From NCBI GenBank assembly GCA_029882975.1, contig JAOUJW010000030.1:1-61566 (forward strand): 61,566 nucleotides of DNA. The letters run 5' to 3'. Under the pieces are notes generated by a model that had not been told where the DNA came from, ran no database searches, and saw nothing but the letters and a program-made list of their open reading frames with translations. This DNA is from Gammaproteobacteria bacterium (GTDB lineage Bacteria > Pseudomonadota > Gammaproteobacteria > SZUA-152). Shown here piece by piece: positions 1-9,519 of the stretch. The first letter of the stretch is position 1. Each line of letters opens with the position of its first letter. A program made the position numbers and the translations under genes.

Positions 1-203
1 GTGGTGGCGGTGGTGTGCCTCCGCCCATACCACCACCGCCTCCTCCCATACCGCTGGGTGGTGGTGGTGGCGGTGGTGTGCCTCCGCCCATACCACCACC
101 GCCTCCTCCCATACCGCTGGGTGGTGGTGGTGGCGGTGGTGTGCCTCCGCCCATACCACCACCGCCTCCTCCCATACCGCTGGGTGGTGGCGGCGGCGGC
201 GGT
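1..203 (-). repeat. 63-bp in-frame tandem repeat encoding Pro/Gly/Met-rich tail
   Basis: The element GTGCCTCCGCCCATAC recurs at 15, 78, 141 and 204, an exact 63-bp period. It encodes a 21-residue unit made of Thr, seven Pro, Ser-Gly-Met, six Gly, Met and three Gly. Shorter, degenerate Pro/Gly blocks continue to about 470. The array runs off the left edge, so its copy number is unknown. Because the period is a multiple of three, copy-number change would alter tail length without a frameshift. Confidence 0.9.
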
Positions 204-3200
204 GTGCCTCCGCCCATACCGCCCGTGCCTCCGCCCATGCCTCCACCCGTGGGTGGCGGTGGTGGTGGTGGTGGTGGCGGCGGCGGTGTGGTGCCTCCGC
301 CCATACCGCCCGTGCCTCCGCCCATGCCCCCACCCGTGGGTGGTGGTGGCGGTGTGCCTCCACCTGTTGGCGGTGGTGGTGGCGGTGTGCCTCCACCTGT
401 TGGCGGTGGTGGTGGTGGTGGCGGTGTGCCTCCGCCTGTTGGCGGTGGTGGTGGTGTAGTCGGTGGTGGCGGCACTGTTGAGATACAACTAGAGGGATTC
501 GCCCAGCTACTGATACTATGACAAGCACCACAATCCGCCCCACCCGTATCACAGTGTCCTCCCGGCAAGGCATGACAGGCCTCGCACAGCTGCTGGGATA
601 GAAGTTCATTATGGTTAACGGATGTGGGCGCCCAGCTGGCAGGACTATGACAAGCCTCGCAGCGCTCCGAGGTCAAAGGATGAGTCCCCGATTTATAAGT
701 AGGCCCACTCAGGCCATCGTGACAGCCCGCTTGCGCGCAAGCCTGTCCCGTGACAAAGCTATGATCAAAAAATGCCGGTCGCCAAGCGGTCGTACTGTGG
801 CAAGCATCACAAACCAAAGCGGTAACTATATGCCCTGTCCCTTTCCCGGTGGTGATCACATTATTATGACAGCTATCGCACAATGCCGTGGTCTGACTGT
901 GATCAATGGGCGATAGCGGCGGTCGCCATGCCGCAGTGCTATGGCATGCACTGCATAAGTTACTGGTAATGGGATGCAGGGCCGACTTAAAGGTACGGGC
1001 ACTGGCGCCATCGTGGCACCCCGCTGAGCCACAAGCTGCGGTCGTAAACGTATGGTCCATGCGAATTTGAAACCATAAAGGATAAGCATGACAGCCTTCG
1101 CACACGTCCAATGTGGGTGGATGGGTAGGTGCTTTAAAACCGATAGCCGGATTTGTGCCGTCATGACAGCCTGCCTGGGCACAACCGGTAGTGAACGTAT
1201 GATCAAACCTGACGGCAGCCCAACTACCGGGTATATGACAAAACTCACAGGAATCGGAAGTAGGCGGATGATTCGCGGATTTATCCGCAGGACTGTGACA
1301 CCCGGTACTGACACAATTGGGCTGTGTTACGTTGTTATGATCAAACGGAATGATAACCGGTATCCACTGCCCTGCTGTATGGCAAGCCTGACAAATATCC
1401 GTTGTACCGGGATGCAGGGTGGATTTATCGGCCGCACTATGACAACCCGCAGCGGTACAATCCACCTCAAGACTTTGGCTATGGTCGAAGGGGGTACGCA
1501 CCGGAATCCACAAACCGGCCACGTGACAGGCTGAACACACATTCGTTGTTGCCGGGTGGTTGGGGGTTTTATCCGCCGCGCTGTGACAACCGAAGGATAC
1601 ACAGGAGGCCACATTTGCCTGATCATGGCGGAATGGCAGCAACAAGGGTGTCCAAGCTCCCGCCAGATGGCAAGCCTCACATGCATCGGTGGTTGCCGGA
1701 TGCTGCATGGATTTTCCGGGAGCGATTTGACCATTGTGGCAACGCCCGCAAACATCACTGGTCTGGCTATGGTCAAAAGGTACGATCAAGGACTGCCAGG
1801 CGGTATTGACGTGACAAGCCCCGCAAATATCTGATGTCAGCGGATGGTTGGCGGATTTATCCGTTGCCGTATGACAACCTACTGCATTACAGCTGGTTTC
1901 CAGCGTCAATGAGTGATCGAAGGGCGTATTAATTTGCAACCAAGATGTGGTTTGGTGGCAAAGTTCACATTGATCCGTGGTAACCGCCGGATGGTTCGGC
2001 CCCTTATCGGCGGCAGTATGACAACCCATAACAGTACAACCGGTGCCGGCCAATATTGCACTGTGATCAAAGGGTAAATTAGGAACTAACCAATCGGGAT
2101 AGCTGTGGCACAGTTCGCAAGCCTCTGTTGTGGGCGGATGCTGCGGTGATTTGTAGGTTGGTATTCCCTGACCGTTGTGGCAGCCAATCGAGGCACAATT
2201 ACCGGTGACCTGGTTATGATCAAACAATACCGGTAGCCAGGAACCCAGTGTGTGGTGACACATACTGCAGAAATCGTTAGTCGGAGGATGATTTACCGAT
2301 TTGTCTGCTGCGCTATGACAATTGGATGTTTCACAGGTGTTACTCAGAGCCTGAGAATGATCAAACGGTACTATAAAGGGCATCCAAGCCGTAGTGCTGT
2401 GGCAGCGTTCACATGCCGCCGTGGTAGGCGGATGAGTTGCGTGTTTATCCGTATCAGCATGACATCCTGCTATTGCACAATTGGTGACATCCGCTTGGTC
2501 ATGGGGGAACGGAGTTAATACCGGAATCCAACGTCCGCCTTCATGACACAAATGACATGCATCGGTAGTGGGAGGATGGATAGCGGGTTTTTCATTGAGA
2601 CTGTGACAACCGGCAGTGATACACGTTGGGCTTAGAATCTGTGAATGATCTATCGGCACTTGAACGGGTAACCAACCGGCAACACTATGACAGGCTTCAC
2701 AGGCGTTGGTGGTTTGTGGATGTGTCGTCCCTTTACCCTGCCCGAAACCGGTACCGTCATGGCAACCGGCATTACCGCAACTACCGATTACATGGGCGTG
2801 ATTTAATGGTGTGGTATACGGTAACCAGCCTGCAGGGGTATGACAAAACTGGCAGGAACTGGTGGTAATGGGATGGCTCGGTGTTTTTTCCAAATCACTA
2901 TGACATCCCATACCGGTACAGGTACTGGTATCCACCAAGCTGTGGTCAAAATCGCCTATACGCCAGGTTGATGTTAAATGACAGGCACCGCAATCATCTA
3001 CCGTTAAAATATGATCACTGCGCTTACCTGTGGCGATTTTTCCATTGTGGCAGTCGCGGCAGGGTGAATGCCCCACCACACTGTGGTCAAACAGCTGCGC
3101 CGCGCTAAACACAAATCCTCGGGTGGAATGGCAAGCTTCGCAGCTGGCATTGGTCTGAAGGTGATCCGGAGATTTGCCTATGGCAAACAAGCCGTCATGA

Positions 3201-3478
3201 CACTCTTCGCAAGTAACCGGTACGTCTTCGAAGTTGGCGTTGATGTGACATTGGTCGCAATCAATGTCGGCGTGAGCGTCTTCCAGAGCGAAGCCGGTTT
3301 CCAGATGATCGAAAGCAGGCAATGCGGCAGACTCAGTCGTGTCTGCAGCCAACAATGACATTGGCACCAGGCTGAGTATTAATATCACACAGACAACAAG
3401 CCCTATAACACCCAGCGGCTGTGCCTTAACGTTTGATTGAATCTGTGCCCTACTTGGGTATGTCTTCCCAAACTTCAA
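1..3478 (-). CDS. giant multihaem c-type cytochrome, partial (39 haem motifs)
   Basis: The frame is open from a stop at 3584-3586 to the left edge, about 1159 codons, so the C terminus is missing. No ATG precedes the signal peptide. The best start is TTG at 3478, with a GGGGGA motif six bases upstream, giving a basic n-region and a hydrophobic stretch that ends Leu-Ala-Ala-Asp. I read 39 haem-binding motifs, all in one frame, between residues about 74 and 987: 26 CX2CH and 13 CX4CH, mostly alternating. Each repeat carries extra histidines (FDH, HPxT) that could serve as distal ligands. A Pro/Gly-rich tail follows. The protein is probably exported and conducts electrons in the periplasm or at the outer surface. 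It is a paralogue of the next upstream gene (4117-6087). The exact redox partner is unknown. Confidence 0.85.
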   Translation of the reverse strand, partial: MKFGKTYPSRAQIQSNVKAQPLGVIGLVVCVILILSLVPMSLLAADTTESAALPAFDHLETGFALEDAHADIDCDQCHINANFEDVPVTCEECHDGLFAIGKSPDHLQTNASCEACHSTRGFVFSAAQLFDHSVVGHSPCRDCHNGKIATGKRSDHILTVDDCGACHLTSTWRIGDFDHSLVDTSTCTGMGCHSDLEKTPSHPITTSSCQFCHTPAGWLPYTTPLNHAHVIGSCGNAGCHDGTGFGQGKGTTHPQTTNACEACHSVAGWLPVQVPIDHSQILSPTCITAGCHSLNEKPAIHPPTTDACHLCHEGGRWIPVLTPFPHDQADVTNCAIAGCHADTDKHATHPPTTAACERCHSTTAWMPFIVPFDHSQALSNTCETSNCHSAADKSVNHPPTNDFCSMCHHTLGSWLPVLFDHNQVTGNCASIGCHNGQGIPTYKSPQHPPTTEACELCHSYPDWLVPNLPFDHSAILAGTGCTVMGCHTAADKGPNHPAVTTDQCELCHQTTSWLQINTPFDHSLTLETSCNAVGCHTATDKSANHPLTSDICGACHVNTAWQSLIVPFDHSQTSDVCGRCHNGQIAPGKSMQHPATTDACEACHLAGAWTPLLLPFRHDQANVASCVSFGCHSAADKTPNHPATTNVCSACHVAGLWIPVRTPFDHSQSLEVDCTAAGCHSAADKSTLHPGTTDICQACHTAGQWIPVIIPFDHNNVTQPNCVSTGCHSPADKSANHPPTSDSCEFCHIPGSWAAVRFDHTFTTGCAQAGCHDGTNPAIGFKAPTHPPTLDVCEGCHAYPLWFQIRMDHTFTTAACGSAGCHDGASARTFKSALHPITSNLCSACHSTAAWRPPLSPIDHSQTTALCDSCHNNVITTGKGTGHIVTALVCDACHSTTAWRPAFFDHSFVTGQACAQAGCHDGLSGPTYKSGTHPLTSERCEACHSPASWAPTSVNHNELLSQQLCEACHALPGGHCDTGGADCGACHSISSWANPSSCISTVPPPPTTPPPPPTGGGTPPPPPPPPTGGGTPPPPPPTGGGTPPPPPTGGGMGGGTGGMGGGTTPPPPPPPPPPPPTGGGMGGGTGGMGGGTPPPPPPPSGMGGGGGGMGGGTPPPPPPPSGMGGGGGGMGGGTPPPPPPPSGMGGGGGGMGGGTPPPP

Positions 3479-4116
3479 ACCGCATCCCCCATACTTCCCG
3501 CCAACTGCGTAGAGAATTACAAAGCCCGGGACACAAACACAGTAAACCCACTCCGGAAACGACAAGTCACCGAATGGTTTCTCTTATGTTTGGATAGCGT
3601 TACGCCAGCGAGTAACCAATAACCCGGAACTCTCTGAGGTAGCGCCACTGCCCCCAGTTATGACGTGAGTTTTTTTGTAGTGGGAAATTTAGTGGACCTG
3701 TACCGCCCGTACTTCCTATACCGAATCCACCACTACTAACATTGCGTGTTTGACTACTTAGCCACAATGCTTGTGGTTAAGTAGTAAAATTCCCATAAGT
3801 CATAACTGCTTTTTGCTCGGCTGATGCAACAAGAGTTTCTTTTAGTCTTTGATTTTTAACGCCAAGGACCTGAGACCTTGCATTCGCGCTTAAATTCTAT
3901 GTCGAAACTCTGCTAATACTCGGCTGCAACCGCACGATTTCTAATTGCGCCTTAGTTTAACCGAGAACGAGCTAGGAAGTGGCTGATTTGTTTGTAGGAT
4001 ATATTGAATTTTACGTAGGTTTTTTGCTTAGTTTTTCTTAACCATACACTCCGCAGAACCCAAAACCCTACGGAGCGTATGCGTAGTCAGAGTGTTGCCC
4101 AACTTCGCTGTTTTGG
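3479..4116. other. intergenic region between the two multihaem cytochrome genes
   Basis: These 638 bases contain no convincing gene on either strand. The only clear structure is the inverted repeat at 3754-3784. The promoter or 5' leader of the 39-haem gene should lie here if it is transcribed separately, but I see no strong -35/-10 pair. Confidence 0.5.
3754..3784. repeat. 31-bp inverted repeat
   Basis: Two 14-base arms (CTACTTAGCCACAA and TTGTGGTTAAGTAG) are separated by TGC and form a hairpin with one G-T pair. No T-run follows on either strand, so it is not a classical intrinsic terminator. It lies about 330 bases downstream of the 21-haem gene on the minus strand and could be an RNA-processing or protein-binding site. 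Confidence 0.6.
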
Positions 4117-6087
4117 TTACATACCACAACCCATACCACCGCTGATCACAATAGTGTGATCCACGGGCAGCGAATCCAACTGGCCATCATTGACCACCAA
4201 AGTCACAATATAGGTGCCCGCTGCGTTAAAGCTTTGGGTGGCAAAGGGGCCGGTTAATATAGCCGTGCCAATGGTCCAAGTATAGTTTAGAGGATCATTT
4301 TCCGGATCTGCGGACAAAGTACCATCAAACGTATAGTTAGTATTGCAAAATCCCGTGGCGGGACCGGTGATCACCGCTGTGGGTGCGTTATTACCACCCA
4401 CGGTGCCACCGCCTCCTCCACCGGTTGGTGGTGGAACTGTTCCACCCCCGGTAGTACCACACAAGGTTGAGTCCGGGTTGTTTAACCAACCGGAGGTGTT
4501 ATGGCACAAGACACAGTCCAGATTGGTTACTCCACAATTTCCGTGCCCGCCCTCATCTGCTGTAGTGTGGCATCCGGAATCTTTACAAGTCGCTGCAATA
4601 TTGGTGACCTGGGTATGATCGAAGGGCACTAGAATGCTCAACCAACTGACACCCACTTGATGACAACTATCGCAGGTATTTGTAGTTTGCGGATGCAATG
4701 CCCCTTTTCCGGTAGCGACGGTGCCATTATGGCAATTTTGGCAGAGATCCGTGGTTTCGGTGTGAGCAAAAGGCAACAACAACGGTCTCCAAGTACTGTT
4801 AGTATGACACAGCTCACAGGCGTTGCTGGTAACGGGGTGTGCTGCAGATTTAAAGGTACGACTGCTTGCCCCATCATGACATAAGGAACTGGTACAGCCG
4901 GCACTGGTGAAAACATGATCGAAAGTTGTTAAATCGGCCCACAAAGGATAGGTATGACAGTTCTCACAATTGGGTACCGTAGCAGGATGCACGGGTGCTT
5001 GGATATGACACCCGGCATTGGTGCAACCCGTAGTGTAGGAATGTGATGGAGCCAAAGTCACATCCCGCCAAGAAGTGGTGACGTGACACAATTCGCAGGC
5101 ATCACTGCTGGGTGGGTGTACCACCGGTTTTTCATTGGAATTATGACATCCCAAACTGGCACAGTTGGGTTGAATGATGGCATTGTGGTCCAACGGCAGG
5201 CGCAAATTTAGAAAGGCTGCACCGGATTGGTGGCACAAAGCGCAATCCGTTACCGTCACCGGGTGTAGTGACGATTTTCCCGTAGCAATAGTTCCATTGT
5301 GGCAATTTATACAGACATCGACCGTATGGCTGTGGGCAATGGGTGTTTGCAACGGCAGCCACCGACCTGAGCTATGACAGGCCTCACAAACATTGCTGGT
5401 CAGCGGGTGTGCCGGTGATTTATCCGCTGCGTTGTGACACCCACCTGAACTACAACTACCCAACACTTGGGAATGATCCAATGGTTGAATATAGGGCAAC
5501 CAGGACACAAATATATGGCAAAACTCACAGGCATCTGTGGTTAGGGGATGGTTGAGAGCTTTGTTTAAACCACTATGACACCCGGCACGGGAGCAAGTAC
5601 CCGTATCCTGATTGGTGTGGTCAAACAAGCTGACGAACCAACTGTCCACCCCATGGCACAAACCGCAATCGGATTGAGTCAGAATATGGTTCGCCGGCTT
5701 ACCGCCGGCATTGACGCTGTTGTGGCAAGCGGCACAATTACTGGTCCCAATACCACTATGGTCAAATAATTGAGTGCCACTGACTTGAAAACCATCTGTT
5801 GTGTGACAGCGATCACAGGGCAATGTAACCGGGATGTGGTTGGAAGGCTGACCCAAAGCAATGGTGCCATTGTGACATTCCGCACACACAGTAGGCAGCT
5901 CATCATACACCCCGCCTATGTGACAATTGTCGCATGCAAGTTCTGCATGCACCCCATCTAAAGGAAACCCAGTGTCTAAATGATCAAAATCGGCCTGTGC
6001 CTGGACCTGGAATGAAAAAGTACAAAAAACACAAACCCACATTAAAATCGCAACACTCAGCGAGTTTTTTACGTTCAATAAGGCCAT
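4117..6087 (-). CDS. multihaem c-type cytochrome with 21 haem motifs and C-terminal PKD-like domain
   Basis: This 656-residue protein starts with a signal peptide ending Val-Gln-Ala-Gln. It carries 21 haem c attachment motifs between residues about 52 and 545: 15 CX2CH and 6 CX4CH. The two types alternate over much of the chain, with intervening FDH, HPxT and Trp-Leu-Pro elements. A short Gly/Pro/Thr linker then leads to a PKD-like beta-sandwich (about 570-650), marked by Thr-Ala-Val-Ile, Asp-Pro-Glu-Asn-Asp and Gly-Thr-Tyr-x-Val-Thr-Leu. The start has AAGG six bases upstream of ATG. It should act as an exported electron carrier, and the PKD domain suggests cell-surface or protein interactions. 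Its N terminus and repeats closely match the adjacent 39-haem protein, so the pair probably arose by duplication and repeat expansion. Confidence 0.92.
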   Translation of the reverse strand: MALLNVKNSLSVAILMWVCVFCTFSFQVQAQADFDHLDTGFPLDGVHAELACDNCHIGGVYDELPTVCAECHNGTIALGQPSNHIPVTLPCDRCHTTDGFQVSGTQLFDHSGIGTSNCAACHNSVNAGGKPANHILTQSDCGLCHGVDSWFVSLFDHTNQDTGTCSRAGCHSGLNKALNHPLTTDACEFCHIFVSWLPYIQPLDHSQVLGSCSSGGCHNAADKSPAHPLTSNVCEACHSSGRWLPLQTPIAHSHTVDVCINCHNGTIATGKSSLHPVTVTDCALCHQSGAAFLNLRLPLDHNAIIQPNCASLGCHNSNEKPVVHPPSSDACELCHVTTSWRDVTLAPSHSYTTGCTNAGCHIQAPVHPATVPNCENCHTYPLWADLTTFDHVFTSAGCTSSLCHDGASSRTFKSAAHPVTSNACELCHTNSTWRPLLLPFAHTETTDLCQNCHNGTVATGKGALHPQTTNTCDSCHQVGVSWLSILVPFDHTQVTNIAATCKDSGCHTTADEGGHGNCGVTNLDCVLCHNTSGWLNNPDSTLCGTTGGGTVPPPTGGGGGGTVGGNNAPTAVITGPATGFCNTNYTFDGTLSADPENDPLNYTWTIGTAILTGPFATQSFNAAGTYIVTLVVNDGQLDSLPVDHTIVISGGMGCGM

Positions 6088-6509
6088 GTAACACCTTAGC
6101 AGCCGTTAATCGAAAAAAGTGCTGAGCAGCAGGCAATTGCCCGGAACTCCTTATGGGTTACGAGCGATGATTCCTAGGATGGTTGTGAATGGATAAATGT
6201 GAACTTAGGACCGTAAATATAAAATTAGGTACGATTCTGCACCGCAGACAAATCAACCAGCCGCCCTTAAAACCCCTGTCAGCTTGGACCGTCATGCTAT
6301 CGCAACAACATTAGCAAAGGCTTAAAATCTTCTTAATTTACCCGTTTATAACTAGGATATTTCCTATGATACTGTAGGATTTTTCTTGGATTTAAATGTT
6401 TTAACGCTATATTTCAGTATCTTAGAAATTCTTTACCAAAGAAAACCTTAACCCACACTTTCTGATGTAGTTATTGTCTGACAATCCCGCTGTATTTTAG
6501 TCGACGGGA
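6088..6509. other. intergenic region upstream of the 21-haem cytochrome gene
   Basis: This 422-base AT-rich stretch has no convincing gene. It holds a 13-bp palindrome (ATTGTCTGACAAT, 6473-6485) and an ATCCCG/CGGGAT inverted repeat (6484-6510) that abuts the FHA stop codon. Both could end the upstream transcript or bind a regulator. Neither has a T-run. The promoter of the cytochrome gene is expected here but I could not place it. Confidence 0.4.
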
Positions 6510-6863
6510 TCAATGATCCGGAAGAATGACTTGCGTGGTCTCAAAAGCCTGCGTTTTTTCGTCAATCAAGGTCAATTCGTGGGTACCGATAAAAGCGATT
6601 TCCCCGTGTTTGAAAAAATGCCGTTTGATATTGCGACCGTTGACGATTGTACCGTTAGTGCTGCCTTGATCCTCGATAACGATGTCGTTCAAGCCTTCCA
6701 TGTAGTCACTGGGTTTAACTGTTACAGAAGCGTGATTTCCACTCACCGTAATATCATCAATGCAAATTTCACACTCCGGACGTCGGCCAATCATAATTCG
6801 ACCTTTTTTCAAGGGGTATTCGCCAACAATTACGCCTTCTCGTCTGTGTACTATTTTCGCCAT
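6510..6863 (-). CDS. single-domain FHA protein with C-terminal Glu-Thr-Thr motif
   Basis: This 117-residue protein is almost entirely one forkhead-associated domain. It shows IGRRPECEI, the core TVSGNHA and the DQGSTNGTIVNG loop, which together bind phosphothreonine peptides. After the domain comes a short tail, FETTQVILPDH. A Glu-Thr-Thr sequence flanking a lone FHA domain recalls GarA of mycobacteria, where a kinase phosphorylates such a threonine and the FHA domain then folds onto it. The Ser/Thr kinase gene lies 93 bases upstream on the same strand, so the two are probably one operon and a kinase-substrate pair. The tail match is inference. The FHA call is secure. Confidence 0.9.
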   Translation of the reverse strand: MAKIVHRREGVIVGEYPLKKGRIMIGRRPECEICIDDITVSGNHASVTVKPSDYMEGLNDIVIEDQGSTNGTIVNGRNIKRHFFKHGEIAFIGTHELTLIDEKTQAFETTQVILPDH

Positions 6864-6956
6864 TTTGCACTCTGTCTATAGCTTAAACTGATGAAACTGA
6901 ACCCGTTACAGGGCTTTTGCCGGGCCTTGGTTTATTATCGGAACGAAAAGTCGAAA

Positions 6957-9407
6957 CTATAAACCTCCGCACCGACGTAATGCTTTTGCAAGCTCCGCAC
7001 CATTTTGATAGCGGTCATCCGGATTTTTTTCAAGGGTTTTATTAATTACCCGGCTCAGACATACCGGAAGCTCAGCACGGACTTGACGAATACCCTTGGG
7101 TTTGTCTTTGACAATTTTATACGCCAAGGAAGACATGGAATCCGCAGTAAATGGTAACGTTGCCGTAAACAATTGATACAAAGTCACTCCCAGAGAATAC
7201 AAATCGGAACGTCCATCCACATCCGTGCCTTCCAATTGTTCCGGGGACATATAAGAAGGACTGCCCATAATAGTTCCGGTACGGGTTTTACTCGTATCCG
7301 TCAGGCAGGCGATTCCAAAATCCGTTACTTTTATGGCGTGGGTTTTGGGGTCATAAATAATATTCGCCGGTTTTACGTCACGATGAACCACATTTTGCGC
7401 ATGGGCATAGTCCAACGCTTCGGCCACTTCCACACCGATTTGAAACACTTCATCGATGCTCAGTAAAGTTTCGCCTTGTACAAAATTGTCCAGACCATCA
7501 CCGGTGATAAAGTCCATGGCGATATAGGCCAAATCGTGCTCCTCACCCACATCATATATGGTGACTATATTGGGGTGATTTAATCGACCGGCGGTTTCAG
7601 CCTCACGAAAGAAACGCCGTCTGACATCTTCCAATTGTTTTTGGTCGAATTCTTCAGACAAGGCCAGGGTTTTGATAGCAACCGTGCGGCCTATTTTAGG
7701 ATCCACTCCCAAGTAGACGGTACCCATCGCTCCTTGCCCTACTATCTTTTCGACTTGATACCGCCCCAGGACAGGACGAGCAACATTGGGATGATCCACC
7801 ACCAGCGTCGCCGCTGTATTCGGTGTACTGGTACGACTTAACAAATTGGGACTGGATACAGTCTGGTGTCTGGCTTTGCGTTCCTGGATATCACGATAGT
7901 TGGAATCTTTTCGTGAAATGTATTCATAGACTGCAACCGCCTGACGAAACTGCCGACGACTCTCAAATTCAATCCCTAAATTATAAAGACATTCTAAAAG
8001 TTTCTTATCCATTGGACACTTACGCATATAAGCAAAGGCTTTATCTAAATTACCATGAGTTTGCTCATTTAAAGCCAACTCTCGATAGGCATTAGCGGCT
8101 TCCAACTGCAAAGACTTAAACGCCATGGTCAATTTAAAATGAAATGCAACAATTAAATGTCCAACAACTAAAAACAATACAGGGATGGTTATTTTTAACC
8201 AACTGGTATATAAGAACATGGAAAAAAACATGGCGTTAATCATTAACACGGCCAAAAAACCGGAAAATGCCAAACCCACGTAACCACGCAAACGTAATGG
8301 AAGAAAAATAAAATAAAGGGCAACCACAAGGATCAAACACCGTTGAATCACATGGGACCCATAAGGCACATTTACCACATTGCCCTGGACCAAGGTGTTC
8401 ACCAGATTAGCAAACCAAACCGGGTAGGAACTTTTGTCGCCGGAATACAATTTGACCATTGCCGTGTCTGCGTGGGACTGCCCTACCACCAGCACATCAA
8501 ATTCATTTAATTCCACCGCTTTAATCTTTCCTGTCACAACATCTATAGCGGAATATACAGGGACTATGGATTTGTCAAATTTAGCTTCACCCAGTCTGGG
8601 AACCACATTAAACGCCGGATCGGTCGCGAACATCTGTCCTTGTACCCGCACCCCTTCACTGGGTATGAATTGAATTTTTTTCTGTGTTGCGCCATTAATC
8701 AGTGCCAAAACCTGTAAAGCCGCACTGGGAAAATATTTGTCTTGAAGTTTGATTATCAAAGGCTCCTGCACAATTGTTGCACCGTGCTCTGGCGCCGGAT
8801 AGAAGCCATTGCGAGCCGATTTAAACAAGTCGGTTTGTGCATTGTTTACGCTATATTCAGTTTGCGGCATTGCATAGATAAACGTCAGCGCCCGCCCGAG
8901 TACAGAATCCTTGATAACCGTGTCCACTTCCAGAGATGGCGCCTTTACCGTTCCCGGTTGTGCATTGCCGGCAGCATAGGGCACCATGTAAATCACGTTT
9001 TTTCTGTCTAATAGACGAAGCAAAGTGCCGTTCTTATCCAAACCGCTAATGAGTCGCTGGAACTGCTTTTTCTCCTTTGGATTGAGCTTTTGCATCACAG
9101 TGTCTATATCTGCGCTTAGGTCGTGCGCGTCCACCGGCGGTAACCATACCAACGACTTGCCACGGAAAGATCGCAAGGTAGAGGCCAACTTAGCCAACTC
9201 CCCACTACCCCAAGGTTTTTGCTCATTACTTTTGATGGATTTGTCATCGATGGCAATAACCGCAACTTTGGCGTCAGTTGCCTGGGTCGGCGCCAATTGT
9301 GCAAAAATCTTATACAGCGGCCATTCCATTTTCTGTACGGCGCCGAAATAGCTGGCCCACACAGCCAAGATGGTCATAACCACAATGAGAACCCGATGAC
9401 TCGACAA
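6957..9407 (-). CDS. CHASE2-domain transmembrane Ser/Thr protein kinase
   Basis: This is an 816-residue membrane kinase. The order is an N-terminal transmembrane helix, a large extracytoplasmic region resembling a CHASE2 sensor (about 30-340), about three transmembrane helices (about 350-425), a TPR-like helical linker (about 440-500), and a Hanks-type kinase domain (about 548-816). Kinase motifs are complete: GQGAMGTV, VAIK, HRDVKPANI, DFG and SPEQ. The start appears to be TTG at 9407 without a strong ribosome site; a downstream in-frame ATG is possible. It should sense an unknown periplasmic signal and phosphorylate Ser/Thr targets, the adjacent FHA protein being the obvious candidate. Confidence 0.92.
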   Translation of the reverse strand: MSSHRVLIVVMTILAVWASYFGAVQKMEWPLYKIFAQLAPTQATDAKVAVIAIDDKSIKSNEQKPWGSGELAKLASTLRSFRGKSLVWLPPVDAHDLSADIDTVMQKLNPKEKKQFQRLISGLDKNGTLLRLLDRKNVIYMVPYAAGNAQPGTVKAPSLEVDTVIKDSVLGRALTFIYAMPQTEYSVNNAQTDLFKSARNGFYPAPEHGATIVQEPLIIKLQDKYFPSAALQVLALINGATQKKIQFIPSEGVRVQGQMFATDPAFNVVPRLGEAKFDKSIVPVYSAIDVVTGKIKAVELNEFDVLVVGQSHADTAMVKLYSGDKSSYPVWFANLVNTLVQGNVVNVPYGSHVIQRCLILVVALYFIFLPLRLRGYVGLAFSGFLAVLMINAMFFSMFLYTSWLKITIPVLFLVVGHLIVAFHFKLTMAFKSLQLEAANAYRELALNEQTHGNLDKAFAYMRKCPMDKKLLECLYNLGIEFESRRQFRQAVAVYEYISRKDSNYRDIQERKARHQTVSSPNLLSRTSTPNTAATLVVDHPNVARPVLGRYQVEKIVGQGAMGTVYLGVDPKIGRTVAIKTLALSEEFDQKQLEDVRRRFFREAETAGRLNHPNIVTIYDVGEEHDLAYIAMDFITGDGLDNFVQGETLLSIDEVFQIGVEVAEALDYAHAQNVVHRDVKPANIIYDPKTHAIKVTDFGIACLTDTSKTRTGTIMGSPSYMSPEQLEGTDVDGRSDLYSLGVTLYQLFTATLPFTADSMSSLAYKIVKDKPKGIRQVRAELPVCLSRVINKTLEKNPDDRYQNGAELAKALRRCGGL

Positions 9408-9519
9408 TGTTCTGTTCTACCTTACCTATTTTAACTTAGTGCTTTTCGCACTCATTGATGCACGCAACAGTTTTTGGAAAGTATCGACAGAAGAGACTCC
9501 GCCTATCCCTGCGTGAATT

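Noticed and set aside
1-203. CRISPR array
   Set aside because: The 63-bp repeats are directly abutting and in frame with the cytochrome, and there are no unique spacers.
15-521. Plus-strand Pro/Gly-rich frames
   Set aside because: They are the antisense of the Pro/Gly repeat tail. GC-rich simple repeats leave several frames open.
856-1314. 152-codon minus-strand frame
   Set aside because: It is a shadow frame of the 39-haem gene. The motif-bearing frame is the other one and runs through uninterrupted.
3754-3784. Intrinsic terminator at the inverted repeat
   Set aside because: The hairpin is good but no T-run follows on either strand, and it is 330 bases past the stop codon.
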